From: Mytilisepta virgata
Lineage: Eukaryota > Mollusca > Bivalvia > Mytilida > Mytilidae
DNA: 64,000 bases
Direction of reading: 5' to 3'
NCBI GenBank assembly: GCA_028015205.1
Contig: CM051512.1
Location: forward strand, 3,594,755 to 3,658,754
Within the stretch, counting starts at the first letter, position 1, and every line of letters starts with the position of its first letter. Under the pieces are notes generated by a model. The model had not been told where the DNA came from. It saw nothing but the letters and a program-made list of their open reading frames with translations, and ran no database searches. Positions 27,986-40,400 of this stretch are shown here, piece by piece. Made by a program: the position numbers and the translations under genes.

Positions 27986-30240
27986 ATGGCAATTCAACTA
28001 TACCAAAATGTTCAAAAAAGATAACTCCAATACCATCGACAGACAAAACTATGCACGAAGGAGATACTCCTTAGCTTTCACAAAATTTAACATTTTTTAT
28101 TTCGGGCTAGTATTGAAATCCTAGCAACATATTTGGCGATACCCTTTCGGACTTGGAGTCAACTAGCACCAGTATTCAGAACATTTGATCACAAAACTGA
28201 TATTGAGTATTATTTACATTCTTTTATTGCAGCTTATGTGTAATGCTGTTTGTCCGTCAGTTCTGTACCGAGTATCTACCTTTTTGTTCTATTCTTTTGG
28301 AGGAAATGAATATATAGCTCTGACAATATGGGCACTTTTTACAGGCGGTACAAAATACCAGCAAAAGAATACCGGAGGATCAGACACAGGCAAAAAAAAC
28401 AAGTGATGAAAAACTGTAACAAATAAAATAAAGTGTACAAGGGATAACAAAAACTCACACAACCCAACCACCTATAAAAAAACGAGGATGAAACAAGGTG
28501 TTCCGAAGAGGAATGTCCTACACCATTAAATTCATGATCCAAAAGTATTTAAGCACTAAGAGGCCATTTGATTTTTATGAGAGGAGCTTGGATCAAACTT
28601 GAAATAAAAAGGCAGGACCAGGATTTTGGCAAAATAAAAAGACATGATCACTATAGGCGTGAAAAAAATGCAGGACCTGTGTCAATCAGGAATTTTTTTT
28701 GGTTTAAATGAAAATAAAAATTTAGGCCGCAATAGCGGGCGAAAAAAAAATTCAGGAGCAAAATTTTGACAAAAAGATAGGCAGGATCAAACATTTGATC
28801 CTAGCCCCCCCCCCCCCCCAAAAAAAAAAAAAATTCAAATGGTTGCTCCCTAATAGTCTAAAGAGAGCATAAAAAAAATTGCCTCTATGATGTAAAATTG
28901 GCAACCCCCATCCTAACAGAACATCCTGACTTTCGTTTACAGCGATTAAATAGAATATTTCCATTGTGAATCCTTACCTGACCGGCACTACTTTTTCCAG
29001 CCACTTTTAGAACTAGTTCATATCGTCAATTGCGATTTTGAAGGTTTACCGTACAAATGTTACCGTTTTACCGCTGATATTCCCAGCCAAGAGCTTAAAA
29101 TTTTTATGTTACTAGCTAGCATGGCCGTAAATTCCATTGATGCGAAGGGGATAGCATGCTCCTCCAATTCATCATCCCTAAGTCAGAGTCTCTGAGCCAA
29201 CGTCCTCAGAACCCTTCTTCATCACATTCATGGAATATTCCTTTACTTTCAAATTATTTTGCCAGATCCACAAAACCTAAACAATAGTAGAAGAAGACAT
29301 ATTTTTTGAAGCCAAAGTGTCTATACTCACATATCTATCTGCATGTACCAATCAGTTTCCAAATAAATGACGTTTTTCGTTAGTAACTTTTTTATCAATC
29401 AATATTCTCGAAATTCAAGTTTCACAAACATTCTTATGATTACGATCGTGACTGGTTCCCGGTCATCATTGAAGACCAAATCACTCATACGACTAATCGT
29501 TTTTTAAAAAAAGGTCACTTTGACCTTTGCAATGATAACAATACTTTATTTAATGAGGGTTACAATGTTAATTATAAATCCAACTAAATCCAATCTAAAA
29601 AGATCTAGAGGAATCAAATAAGTGATAAATAATATGATGTCAAAAACTACAACCTTTTTTCATCAAACATAAACCTCGCTAAATTCTATATGTGACTGTC
29701 CAACTACGGGACCCTATATTTTCATTGGCTGTCTGTTTTTTACTTATTGCAACATTTAGATCTTGCCATGTGTTGAATCATACTTAATAAATACATTGGA
29801 TGTTGCACCCCATATCTTTAATTCCGTGTGGACATTTAGCAAACGAAAATACTGCAATCGACTACCAGCTTTGGACAATTACATGAATTCGTCGATTATC
29901 TAAGCTTAAGACTTCAGAAGTTGCTTGACATACATTTATGCACATTTCTAACCGGTGTGGAGCTGAGGTATTCCGAGCTAGCGGTTTTTCCGATTTTAGA
30001 ACTGAGAAAAGGAGACACTTAAACTGTGTTAATATACATTTTTTTCCTTTTTGTGTTAAATATGTATATTTGTATGATTTGTCTGTATTGCTATGGACCA
30101 ATTGGTTTTTTTGTTCGCAATAAAGTTTTGAATTTGAATTTTTAATTGCGGGATGGGTATTGCAGACTACCTTCACACTGGTATGTATAATTTCAATAGC
30201 TGTCATAACCAAAAGGTGTACTCCTTAAACTAGTTCAATC
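27986..30240. other. intergenic repeats, no gene seen
   Basis: Contains a dispersed repeat at about 28560-28800 (AAATTTAGGCCGC...GGCAGGATCAAACATTT) that recurs at 53180-53360, a C and A homopolymer run at 28806-28832, and at 30040-30145 a probable LINE 3' end with the tail AATAAAGTTTTGAATTTGAA. The rest shows nothing that I can name. Confidence 0.5.
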
Positions 30241-30249
30241 GCTCCATAT

Positions 30250-30572
30250 TTTTCTGTGGTTGTCCGAAGTCGGGAGCACATTGTCTGTGGTTGTCCGAAG
30301 TCGGGAGCCCCATGTCTGTGGCTGTCCGACGTCGGGGCCCCTTGTCTGTGGTTGTGCGAAGTCGGGAGCCCCTTGTATGTGGTTGTGCGAAGTCGGGAGC
30401 CCCTTGTATGTGGTTGTGCGAAGTCGGGAGCCCCTTGTCTGGTTGTCCGAAGTCGGGAGCCCCTTGTATGTGGTTGTCCGACGTCGGGAGCCCCTTGTCT
30501 GTGGTTGTCCGAAGTCGGGAGCCCCTTGTCTGTGGTTGTCCGAAGTCGGGAGCCACTTGTCTGTGGTTGTAA
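30250..30572. repeat. minisatellite, 31-bp unit, about 10 copies
   Basis: Unit about GTCCGAAGTCGGGAGCCCCT plus TGTCTGTGGTT. One 28-bp and some variant units occur. GC-rich against an AT-rich background, so clearly foreign in composition. It lacks stop codons in several frames of both strands, which makes long but meaningless ORFs. Confidence 0.92.
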
Positions 30573-31107
30573 GTTTCTTTACTATTATTAAAGTTTATGG
30601 TTTTTATTTCAGTCATTTTGTAATTTCGTTTGAACTTATTCACATCTTGTTAATGTTGGGACCACTTAGAACATGGGTGGGTACACTATGATCTATGATT
30701 TATTTCCTTTTCAGGTTTGTTGTCTTAATGACATTTCCATTCATTTCTATGCTAATTTATCAGGTTGATCAGTTAGGAATGGTCAAATCTGTAGTAACAA
30801 ATTCTTTGATACCAATTTTGATGAATTGTCGCATTTTGTAAGATTTATGATTGAACAATCTGTGTACAAAGAAAGGTAAGCCAATAATATTTATTCAATG
30901 GTTTAAGTACGTTCAGTCAACATAAATTCATATTTATAATTGCTCTGAATAACTTTTTTTCTAAAATTTTAACAGCCTAACTTCTTCTAATTTTGAAGTA
31001 CTATTCTTTGCTTTCCTCTGGTGGCAGTGATATGCATAAGTTTTTTTTCGACATACCCATTTAGAATTTTTTAATCATATGATCTTTTTTCAGTAAATAT
31101 ATTGTTT

Positions 31108-31198
31108 GTTTGTTTAGTTGGGGTTTTACGCCGTTTTCAGCACATTTGACTATTTCGCGGCGGCCAGTTTTTATTGGTGGAGGAAGCCGGAGTACCTA
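31108..31198 (-). mobile_element. truncated SINE (tail part) abutting the satellite
   Basis: GTTTAGTTGGGGTTTTACGC to GGAGGAAGCCGGAGTACC matches the tail halves of the SINEs at 51443 and 63341. The tRNA-like head is missing: similarity stops exactly where the 109-bp satellite begins. Confidence 0.8.
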
Positions 31199-31562
31199 AA
31201 AGATCCTATTAATAAATCTTGAAACAGACAACACCCAGATAAGCAAAAGACTACGGGGACACGAAACCGAGATGGTGGAAAACAACATTCCCGGTAAGGA
31301 AAATCTAAAAGATCCTATTAATAAATCTTGAAACAGACAACACCCAGATAGGCAAAAGATTACGGGGACACGAAACCGAGATGGTGGAAAACAACATTCC
31401 CGGTAAGGAAAATCTAAAAGATCCTATTAATAAATCTTGAAACAGACAACACCCAGATAAGCAAAAGACTACGGGGACACGAAACCGAAATGGTGGAAAA
31501 CAAGTCTTGGTAAGAAAAATCTAAAAGATCAAATTAATAAATCTTGAAACAGACAACACCCC
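31199..31562. repeat. 109-bp satellite, first block (about 3.3 copies)
   Basis: Same unit as 33175-35735: AAAAGATCCTATTAATAAAT..., ACACCCAGATAGGCAAAAGA, ATGGTGGAAAACAAC. Copies here carry ACGGGGACACGAAACCGAGAT, a variant absent from the main array. Confidence 0.92.
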
Positions 31563-31592
31563 ATTTGCTTCCACTTACCGACCGTGGGTCAA

Positions 31593-32350
31593 AATAACAA
31601 TTCAAAGATACTAATATTAGATATAGTAAATTTATACTATGTTGTATAAATTTCAAGGAGTTACCTCTCATCAGCAGCTTTAAAACGACCAAAAACCAAA
31701 CTTATTTTAAAACAAGAAGTACTCATAACCAAAAATACCGAAATAGGAAGCCAAATTTCAGCTAAGGAGATCTGCCATGTGCAATACAAGGAATTAACCC
31801 TTAGTAATTCTATTATTTTTTAATTTTGCTAAATACTGGTAATTTCTATAACAAATCAATGAATAATCATGTCAGACAAGTCTGACGACTGGGTTGGCGA
31901 ATAACCTCAGGGAACTAGAGGCATCGTCTCAGGAGTTTCAAAATAACAATCCAAAGATTTTAGATATAGTAAATTGATATTATGCTGTATACGACGCATT
32001 TCAAGGAGTTACCTCTCATCAGCAGCATTAAAACCGAAACATTTGGAAGACCAAAAACCAAACCTATTTTAAGCAAGAAGTACTCATAACCAAAAATACC
32101 GAAATAGGAAGCCAAATTTCAGCTAAGGAGATCTACCATGTGCTATACAAGGAATGAACCCTTAGTAATTCTATTGTTTTTGAATTTTGCTAAATGCTGC
32201 GGTTAATTTCTATAACAAATCAATGAATAATCATGTCAGACAAGTCTGACGACTGGGTTGATGAATACCCTCGGGGTCCACCATGCAGAGGCATCGTCCG
32301 AGGAGTTTCAAAATAACAATCCAAAGATACTAATATTAGATATAGTAAAT
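31593..32350. repeat. dispersed repeat R1 in tandem (about 2.3 copies)
   Basis: Unit of about 350 bp with TTTCAAGGAGTTACCTCTCA, TTTCAGCTAAGGAGATCT and the palindrome GTCAGAC-AA-GTCTGAC. Further copies in the other orientation at 46195-46510 and 60470-60700. Confidence 0.85.
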
Positions 32351-32597
32351 CATTCATTCATTTTTTTCTCGTTTTCATGATTATTCATGAATCAAATTGA
32401 CCATTGAAATTGCTGCTAACAATAATGGAATTCTCCACTTTGGAGATTTTAACAGTAGTGACGTTCTCCACTTTGGAGATTAAAAAGTTCTTTGAGAGTA
32501 AAACGATGCACACATGCGTAATGCAGTCGGTGAATTTTTGCTGTGTAGTGATTTTTTCACGTGGTCAGTAATTCATTCTCTTTGAAAGTATGAATAC

Positions 32598-32995
32598 TTG
32601 TTTACTTTGTTTTCTGGTAGATATAAGAATATTCCTAGAAATTTAAGACTATGTCATAACTGTAATGAAATTGATGACGAATTCCACTTCTTTTTGTTTT
32701 GTAGAATCAATGAAACTATTCGCACTAAACTTCTAGACACTTTCCAAACAGAAAATGATATAACTACTAATGATAAAATCAAATATATATTAAATCCTAA
32801 TACGACTCACCAAGTGAAATATTTGAGCTCCTATATATAAAACAGTCGCTAGAACTGAGGACCTCGAACTGAGGACAGGGGCACCTGATTCATTAGTTGA
32901 TTTTATCTTTTATGTATTAAACTGTTTGTATGTAGCCTTTGACCCTATTTAGGTGTAAGTTGTGCTAATAAAGAATTTGAATTTGAATTTAAAAC
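32598..32995 (+). pseudogene. LINE 3' end: C-terminal zinc knuckle of a non-LTR reverse transcriptase
   Basis: A short open frame reads ...RLCHNCNEIDDEFHFFLFC, fitting the C-x2-C-x7-H-x4-C knuckle found after the RT domain of many non-LTR elements, followed by NETIRTKLLDTF. It ends at 32840, and the 3' tail near 32975 is repeated GAATTT units, typical of such elements. 5'-truncated, as usual for LINE copies. Confidence 0.65.
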
Positions 32996-33174
32996 TATAT
33001 CGAAAATAAACTGGAATTGCGTACCGGCGATGACATATATCTTGACCCAAAGCTCGTCTTTTGATTGGCTGTATTCCAATTACAGAATCGTAAGGAAACC
33101 ATGGTTCATGAATATATTCATGAGAACGAGAAAAAATGAATTGACCCACGGTCGGTAAGTGGAAGCAAAGCTTA

Positions 33175-35735
33175 AGCGCGACAGGCGAACATCCAGATAG
33201 GCAAAATACGTCAGGAACACAAAACCGAGATGGTGGAAAACAACAGTCCCGGTAAGGAAAATCTAAATTTCCAATTAATAAATCTTGAAACAGACAACAC
33301 CCAGATAGGCAAAAGACTACAGGAATACAAAACCGAAATGGTGGAAAACAACAGTCCCGGTAAGGAAAATCTAAAAGATCCTATTAAAAAATCTTGAAAC
33401 AGACAACACCCAGATAGGCAAAAGACTACAGGAACACAAAACCGAAATGGTGGAAAACAACAGTCCCGGTAAGGAAAATCTAAATTTCCAATTAATAAAC
33501 CTTGAAACAGACAACACCCAGATAGGCAAAAGACTACAAGAACACAAAACCGAAATGGTGGAAAACAACAGTCCCGGTAAAAAAATCTAAAAGATCAAAT
33601 TAATATATCTTGAAACAGACAACACCCAGATAGGCAAAAGACTACAGGAACACAAAACCTAAATGGTGGAAAACAACAGTCCCGGTAAGGAAAATCTAAA
33701 AGATCCAATTAATATATCTTGAAACAGACAACACCCAGATAGGCAAAAGACTACAGGAACACAAAACCGAAATGGTGGAAAACAACAGTCCCGGTAAGGA
33801 AAGTCTAAAAGATCCGATTAATAAACCTTGAAACAGACAACACCTAGATAGGAAAAAGACTACAGGAACACAAAACCTAAATGGTGGAAAACAACAGTCC
33901 CGTTAAAAAAATCTAAAAGATCAAATTAATATATCTTGAAACAGACAACACCCAGATAGGCAAAAGACTACAGGAACACAAAACCTAAATGGTGGAAAAC
34001 AACAGTCCCGGTAAGGAAAATCTAAAAGATCCAATTAATATATCTTGAAACAGACAACACCCAGATAGGCAAAAGACTACAGGAACACAAAACCGAAATG
34101 GTTGAAAACAACAGTCCGGGTAAGGAAAGTCTAAAAGATCTAATTAATAAACCTTGAAACAGACAACACCCAGATAGGCAAAAGACAACAGGAACACAAA
34201 ACCGAAATGGTGGAAAACCACAGTCTCGGTAAGGAAAGTCTAAAAGATTTGATTAATAATTCTTGAGACAGACAACACCCAGATAGGCAAAAGACTACAG
34301 GAACACAAAACCGAAATGGTGGAAAACAACAGTCCCGGTAAGGAAAGTCTAAAAGGTCTAATTAATAAACCTTGAAACAGACAACACCCAGATAGGCAAA
34401 AGACAACAGGAACACAAAACCGAAATGGTGGAAAACAACAGTCCCGGTAAGGAAAGTCTAAAAGATTTGATTAATAAATCTTGAGACAGACAACACCCAG
34501 ATAGGCAAAAGACTACAGGAATACAAAACCGAAATGGTGGAAAACAACAGTCCCGGTAAGGAAAGTCTAAAAGATTTGATTAATAAATCTTGAGACAGAC
34601 AACATCCAGATAGGCAAAGGACTACAGGAACACAAAACCGAAAATGGTGGAAAACAACATTCCCGGTAAGGAAAGTCTAAAAGATCCGATTAATAAATCT
34701 TGAAACAGACAACACCCAGATAGGCAAAATACTACAGGAATACAAAACCGAAATGGTGGAAAACAACAGTCCCGGTAAGGAAAATCTAAAAGATCCTATT
34801 AATAAATCTTGAAACAGACAACACCCAGATAGGCAAAAGACTACAGGAACACAAAACCTAAATGGTGGAAAACAACAGTCCTGGTAAGCAAAGTCTAAAA
34901 GATCCAATTTATCAATCTTGGGACAGACAACACCCAGATATGCAAAAGACTACAGGAACACAAAACCGAAATGGTGGAAAACAACAGTCCCGGTAAGGAA
35001 AGTCTAAAAGATCCGATTAATAAACCTTGAAACAGACAACACCCAGATAGGCAAAAGACTACAGGAACACAAAACCGAAATGGTGGAAAACAACATTCCC
35101 GGTAAGGAAAATCTAAAAGATCCTATTAATAAATCTTGAAACAGACAACACCCAGACAGGCAAAAAGACTACCGGAACACAAAACCGAAATGGTGGAAAA
35201 CAACAGTCCCGGTAAGGAAAATCTAAAAGATCCTACTAATAAATCTTGAAACAGACAACATCCAGATAGGAAAAAGACTACAGGAACACAAAACCGAAAT
35301 GGTGGAAAACAACAGTCCCGGTAAGGAAAATCTAAAAGATCCTACTAATAAATCTTGAAACAGACAACATCCAGATAGGAAAAAGACTACAGGAACACAA
35401 AACCGAAATGGTGGAAAACAACAGTCCCGGTAAGCAAAGTCTAAAAGATCCAATTAATATATCTTGAGACAGACAACACCCAGACAGACAAAAGACTACA
35501 GGAACACAAAACCAAAATGGTGGAAAACAACAGTCCCGGTAAGGAAAGTCTAAAAGATTTAATTAATACATCTTGAAACACACAACACCCAGATAGACAA
35601 AAGACTACAGGAACACAAAATTGAAATGGTGGAAAACAACAGTCCCGGTAAGCAAAGTCTAACAGATCCAATTAATAAATCATGAGACAGACAACACCCA
35701 GATGCACTTGTATGCAAAGGACTACAGGAACACAA
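33175..35735. repeat. 109-bp satellite, main array (about 23 copies)
   Basis: Unit of 109 bp containing TTGAAACAGACAACACCCAG, ATAGGCAAAAGACTACAGG, CCGAAATGGTGGAAAACAAC and AGTCCCGGTAAGG. Copies differ by about 5-10 percent; variants alternate between AAAATC and AAAGTC starts and TAATAAATC or TAATATATC. Short ORFs recurring at multiples of 109 are artefacts of the unit. Confidence 0.95.
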
Positions 35736-36830
35736 AAGAACATTAGAATATTCCCTTATTTAATTCCATAGGCCACATTTGTTTGTGTGTAAGTAAAGTC
35801 AAGAAATACCAAAGGGATATTCGAAGGAGAGAAAAATCGTAACAACTGACAAACTCCGGAGAACAACGAATATAAGACCAAAACAATACATGCACTACAA
35901 TTAAAAACTAAAAGACTCAGGTCATCCGGAAGACTAAGCAGTCCCTGCTTCCTGCAGGACACCCGCCATGCTGTTTATATCAAATCCGATATGAGGAAGG
36001 GATAATATCAATGGAACAGGTCCATTTTCATTTGGGAAACGGTTTTTTCATACCTGTCAACCAAGTCATGATGACGCCCATAAAACTTTAATCTGTATAA
36101 TGACTCGACAATGATGTCCAGACAATGAATGCTAAAATTACTATTTTTATGTTTTATTTACATGAACCAAATATCTGATTCATAATAAAAACAATATACA
36201 ATATTATACAAAACAAATTTTAACAAAACAATAAAAAGTACAGCACCAACAAATATACTTCACAAAAAACATGATAAGGGGAGATTTAAAAAAAATATTA
36301 AGATTCTCACTCCTTCCGCCTTATTCCCTTATTCTGCTTCTAAATCTCCCAAACCAAGTTATTTCAACCTGTGGCAGAGAAAATATTCTTCAAAGACATG
36401 GAAATATAAAATAACTCGCCCGCTCTCTTCAATTAGAAAAGGATAATAATCTGCGGATTGTGAACTTTTATATCCTGTTAACATCTACTGTTACGTCTTT
36501 TGCGTTTGGCATACGTATGATCAAATTAAAGTAGATATACCTTCTATCTATAATATATTGCCACGATAGGAATTTGCAATGAGACAATAGAATATCAAGT
36601 CTCAATATCATATTAAAAAATAGCCTCATGTATCCCATCTCGATATAAAATATTATGGTTCGTTTCCCGCCATGTATCTCAATCTCAGTATCGGCTTTTA
36701 TAATAAATATGTATTTAAAAAAAAAACATTTTGAAACTTGAAATAAATGATGACATTAAATAAAGATGAAGTGAATAAAAATGTCATGACCGAAGACTTT
36801 TGCGTAGAAGAATAAATATCTAATGAATAA
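35736..36830. other. 3' flank of the T-brain gene, no other gene
   Basis: AT-rich. A minus-strand AATAAA lies at 36153-36158, about 680 bases past the T-brain stop, and is a candidate poly(A) signal. Confidence 0.5.
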
Positions 36831-37476
36831 TTAATAAACAACAGACGGTCGGACGTCTCGTTCTTGTTGATAGATCATATGAGATTGTGGGAATCCATTA
36901 TAGCTGTCATATTGGGAGGTCCTATTCTGTGTTTCCAAATAAGAACTTGTTACAGTTTCAAAGGTACCATTAAATTGGTATCCACTTCCAAATCCTGTCT
37001 GAGCTTTTGAATGATGGTCCAGTAAGTCAATACCGTCATCTTCGTACTTTGAACGTTTAACAAGTGCCGTGTAAGGATATGAATTGTCATTTGACGACAC
37101 AGGAATTTGAGGGTAATTTGACTGATCATAGTCATCTGTGCTTTTATCTTCTTCCTCCATCTTTCGTCTGCTTCTTTTTCGTGTTTCCGGAAGTTCGTAA
37201 CCAAGATGGGTCTCTGGTTGATTTTCCCTGACTGACATCTGCCACTTATGTATTTCAGCATTCCTAATTTGTTCCACTTGATCACGCTGCAAATTTAACA
37301 TGTTTTGTTCGTCTGTTGAATACGGCCCTCTTGGCATATACTGCGCCTGCGTATCTGGATACATGTGATGTTGATATACGGGTTCCCGCAAGTTAAACTG
37401 CTGTTGATGTTGCTGTTGTTGTTGTGTCGCAGTAAGCATGGGGTAGCCTGTAGGTGGAGTGCTCATTTCACAATTC
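36831..37476 (-). CDS. tbr: tbr exon 6 (C-terminal domain)
   Basis: After CAAGCAG; completes the Arg codon, then [12 protein letters not shown]. Encodes [20 protein letters not shown] and ends VRPSVVY. Too diverged to compare by eye outside the T-box. Confidence 0.88.
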
Positions 37477-40400
37477 CTGCTTGAAAAAAATAAATGTTGC
37501 TGATTACTTAATCAGTCAATATCAAGAACGAAAATGTATGTTAATGATAACGAGAAATGAAAGAAGTCTATATCGTGGTATATGTATGTATAGTTTGAAA
37601 AAGAACGTAATCCCATTCCACTTATTACATTAAATATGATTATGTTTTCGTTCCACTGTGCTATATGTATAGATATTGATATCACAAGCGATTTTTAAAA
37701 AAAAAAAAAACCGTTTTAACTAATCATATTTCAAAAGTCCTTTTTTCAAGTTCTTTCCTTTCATTTAAACGGTTACTGGGTCGCCACAAAATAAGCTTCT
37801 AATACTTTCTTATTTGTACAATGTACCTATTTTTTCAATAGGTAAGGAAGTGCCTGGTGGATAAATAATTTGACACCACATGACAATATCCTTTAAAGGG
37901 AAATAACTTGTTAATAAAAGTTTCTATTTTAGAACCGAATTTGTAATGAAGTAGCTTTCACAGTGTGGCTCCAATATCACACACTGAGATTGATGTATGT
38001 AAATCAATGTCGTATCACCTACCTGTCAAAGCTATCTCTAAAACCCTTGGCAAACGGGTTATTGTCTATTTTTAGCTGCGTAACCTACAATCAAAAATAT
38101 TTAACTTAGTAAACAAATAACCACATCTTTAAAACAAAAAAGTTTGTAATCTTACATGTTCAAATAGAAAAGAAATTATTTGCAATATATCTTATATCTC
38201 GCGCACCTTTACTTTTTCAGTTAATTCAGAAATAATTTTTGGAACTTTATCTTTATATAAACAATCAGGAAAAAACCACATGTTATTTTTTTTAAACTTA
38301 CATCTGTATTCTGGTATGCTGTAACACCAATAAACTGTGTTTCCGGGAATGCATGCGTCATAAGATTCTTCTGGTCCCCTTGTCCTCCTCCCACCTCTAT
38401 CACATGTATACGAGGCTGGTACTTGTGCATTGAATTCAAAACAACCTGAATAAAAATATAATAAAATTAAATAAAAATATTTTCCTCCAATGATTTACAT
38501 ATGACCACCAACTTTCACGTTAAATTCAGTAATGATGATTGCTTATAAAAAAACAATTCAATTAATTTTTTTAATTTCCTTTTTCTTCTTATAAAATATT
38601 CCTGATTGCACTGAACTGAGCCAGAATGTTGTAGATAATGTCTATCACTATTTACTTACATGTCCTCCAGAGTTGTTTTTGTTATTTGTTAATTTCAGTT
38701 TACTGAATACAATGTCTTGTTTCATCCAATGAGCACCAGAGCTTGGAGAATCCGGATGAAGATATACTTTTCCAGCTGTTAAAATATAAAATACAATATT
38801 GTTAGAAATTAAAGTTCTTTAATTTCATTCAAATTTAAAATTGAAAGCTGAAAATATTCAGACCACGAACATTTACTGTAACCAGTAGTTGGTGACATTT
38901 TAACATTCAATATTTCAATATATTAGTCTTCTTTTGAGATTTATTTGGGAAGGTTTTTTTAACAAGTAGAAGTGACCTTGTTTTTTTTCCATGGTTATCA
39001 CAAGCCGGTCTTCTGTTTCTATTTTTTACTATTTGATCCGGACTGACATTCAATCGGCCTGCTTTGCCACATTTTTGGTTTGTTTTTTGTTTTTTTTTAA
39101 TCAAATTCCCATAAAAGTCAAATAGCTGTTTAATAATTCTGGTCAAACTGCAATTATTTATTCAGGAAAAAAAATAATGTAAAGACTTAGTAACCTCAGA
39201 CAGGTGGAATATTTCTGTAACACAATAAACTGATAGAAAATTCTACCCTAATTATTGTCTACCTATTGTGACAGATCGTGTATTTGATCACAATTAACCG
39301 TAGAAATACGACTACCCACTTATACCAGTCATAAATTGTCCTCCCAATAATCACACGGCAATAGCCTCCCTATTGTGTCCGTCGCTGAGAATTACGTGTA
39401 AGTAGCCCCTCTAATTAAAGGCTAATTTGACCATTTGTAAAACAGAATTGGATAATAACGTGCCGTACTTTGATATCAAAAATAAAAAATCATTAGAACA
39501 GGTGAAAACATTTATTCCTATTTCAATTCGTGGATTATTATCTTCTATATAATTGTTTTGGTTTCATTCTGGATAGTTAATTTCTGATAATAACGGTGCG
39601 CTCGATTGATTGTTTTATATGTATAGTTATTACAGTAATGTAACATGATTTGATTAATCCGGATGAACGGAATTATTTGTTATTGTAATATTATAAACAT
39701 TATATGGCTTTTTGCAAATATTTAATATAATAAACAAATGCGTTAGCAAATCATGCTTCTTTAAATTAAATGCAATGCGTAAGATTCTTCACATTTCTGC
39801 ACACTTTGGGCACATGCACTTATTTTCAAGAATGGAGGAATCCTGAATCTGCGACTAGAATTATTTCGAAATATGCACTTCACTACTCCCATTTAATAAT
39901 ATATTGACGATTAAAAGATTCCCATTGTTCTTTTTTAATTTACACAATTTATTATCATGCTGTTATTTTATAGCGTTTAAAATGTCAATAAAATTCAATA
40001 TTTCTGTTACACAACCCTTGCCTTCAAAAACCTTTGATCACCTGTTTTTGATTGAAGAAATTAACATTTGTGAAAAACAAGATCTACAGAACTACGTCAA
40101 TATCAACATTGACAAGAACATAGGTGTGACCAACATGACCAACAAAGATTTGAAAAATGTCAAAAGCTGCGATATGAAAATATATCTTAAACAAGAAAAT
40201 CGATTGAAATATTACTTTTTTATTATAATCACCATGGAGATTAAGAATGAAGTACTTATACAGCTTGATTTTTTTTGCTTTTTGAAAGTTTTCGTTATTT
40301 GTTCTCACTGTATTATTCTAAAATGTTGGAACGATTTTTAATATTAGCTTAATTAAAGTCTATACAAATATAAGGATCATGATCATAAAACTGGTCTATT

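Larger units (their letters stand above)
31564..33169. mobile_element. 1.6-kb element with 29-bp perfect terminal inverted repeats inserted in the satellite
   Basis: 31564-31592 and 33141-33169 are exact reverse complements (TTTGCTTCCACTT... / ...AAGTGGAAGCAAA). The satellite stops at the left end and resumes, slightly diverged, at the right end. Inside are about 2.3 tandem copies of a dispersed repeat of roughly 350 bp and a LINE 3' fragment. There is no transposase, so it is non-autonomous or a composite. The target duplication is not clean: the flanks ACAGACAACACCC and ACAGGCGAACATCC are related because both are satellite. Confidence 0.72.

Noticed and set aside
30230..30691. Long overlapping ORFs on both strands
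   Set aside because: They are produced by the 31-bp minisatellite, which lacks stops in several frames.
33371..35671. Repeated minus-strand ORFs of about 65-76 codons with hydrophobic sequence
   Set aside because: They recur at multiples of 109 bases and are frames of the satellite unit.
30250..35735. CRISPR-like array
   Set aside because: The regular repeats lack unique spacers and adjacent cas genes, and the genome is animal; these are tandem satellites.
39904..40341. 145-codon plus-strand ORF inside a T-brain intron
   Set aside because: Composition (Phe, Ile, Lys, Asn) is that expected from AT-rich DNA, there is no domain or good start context, and it lies antisense in an intron.
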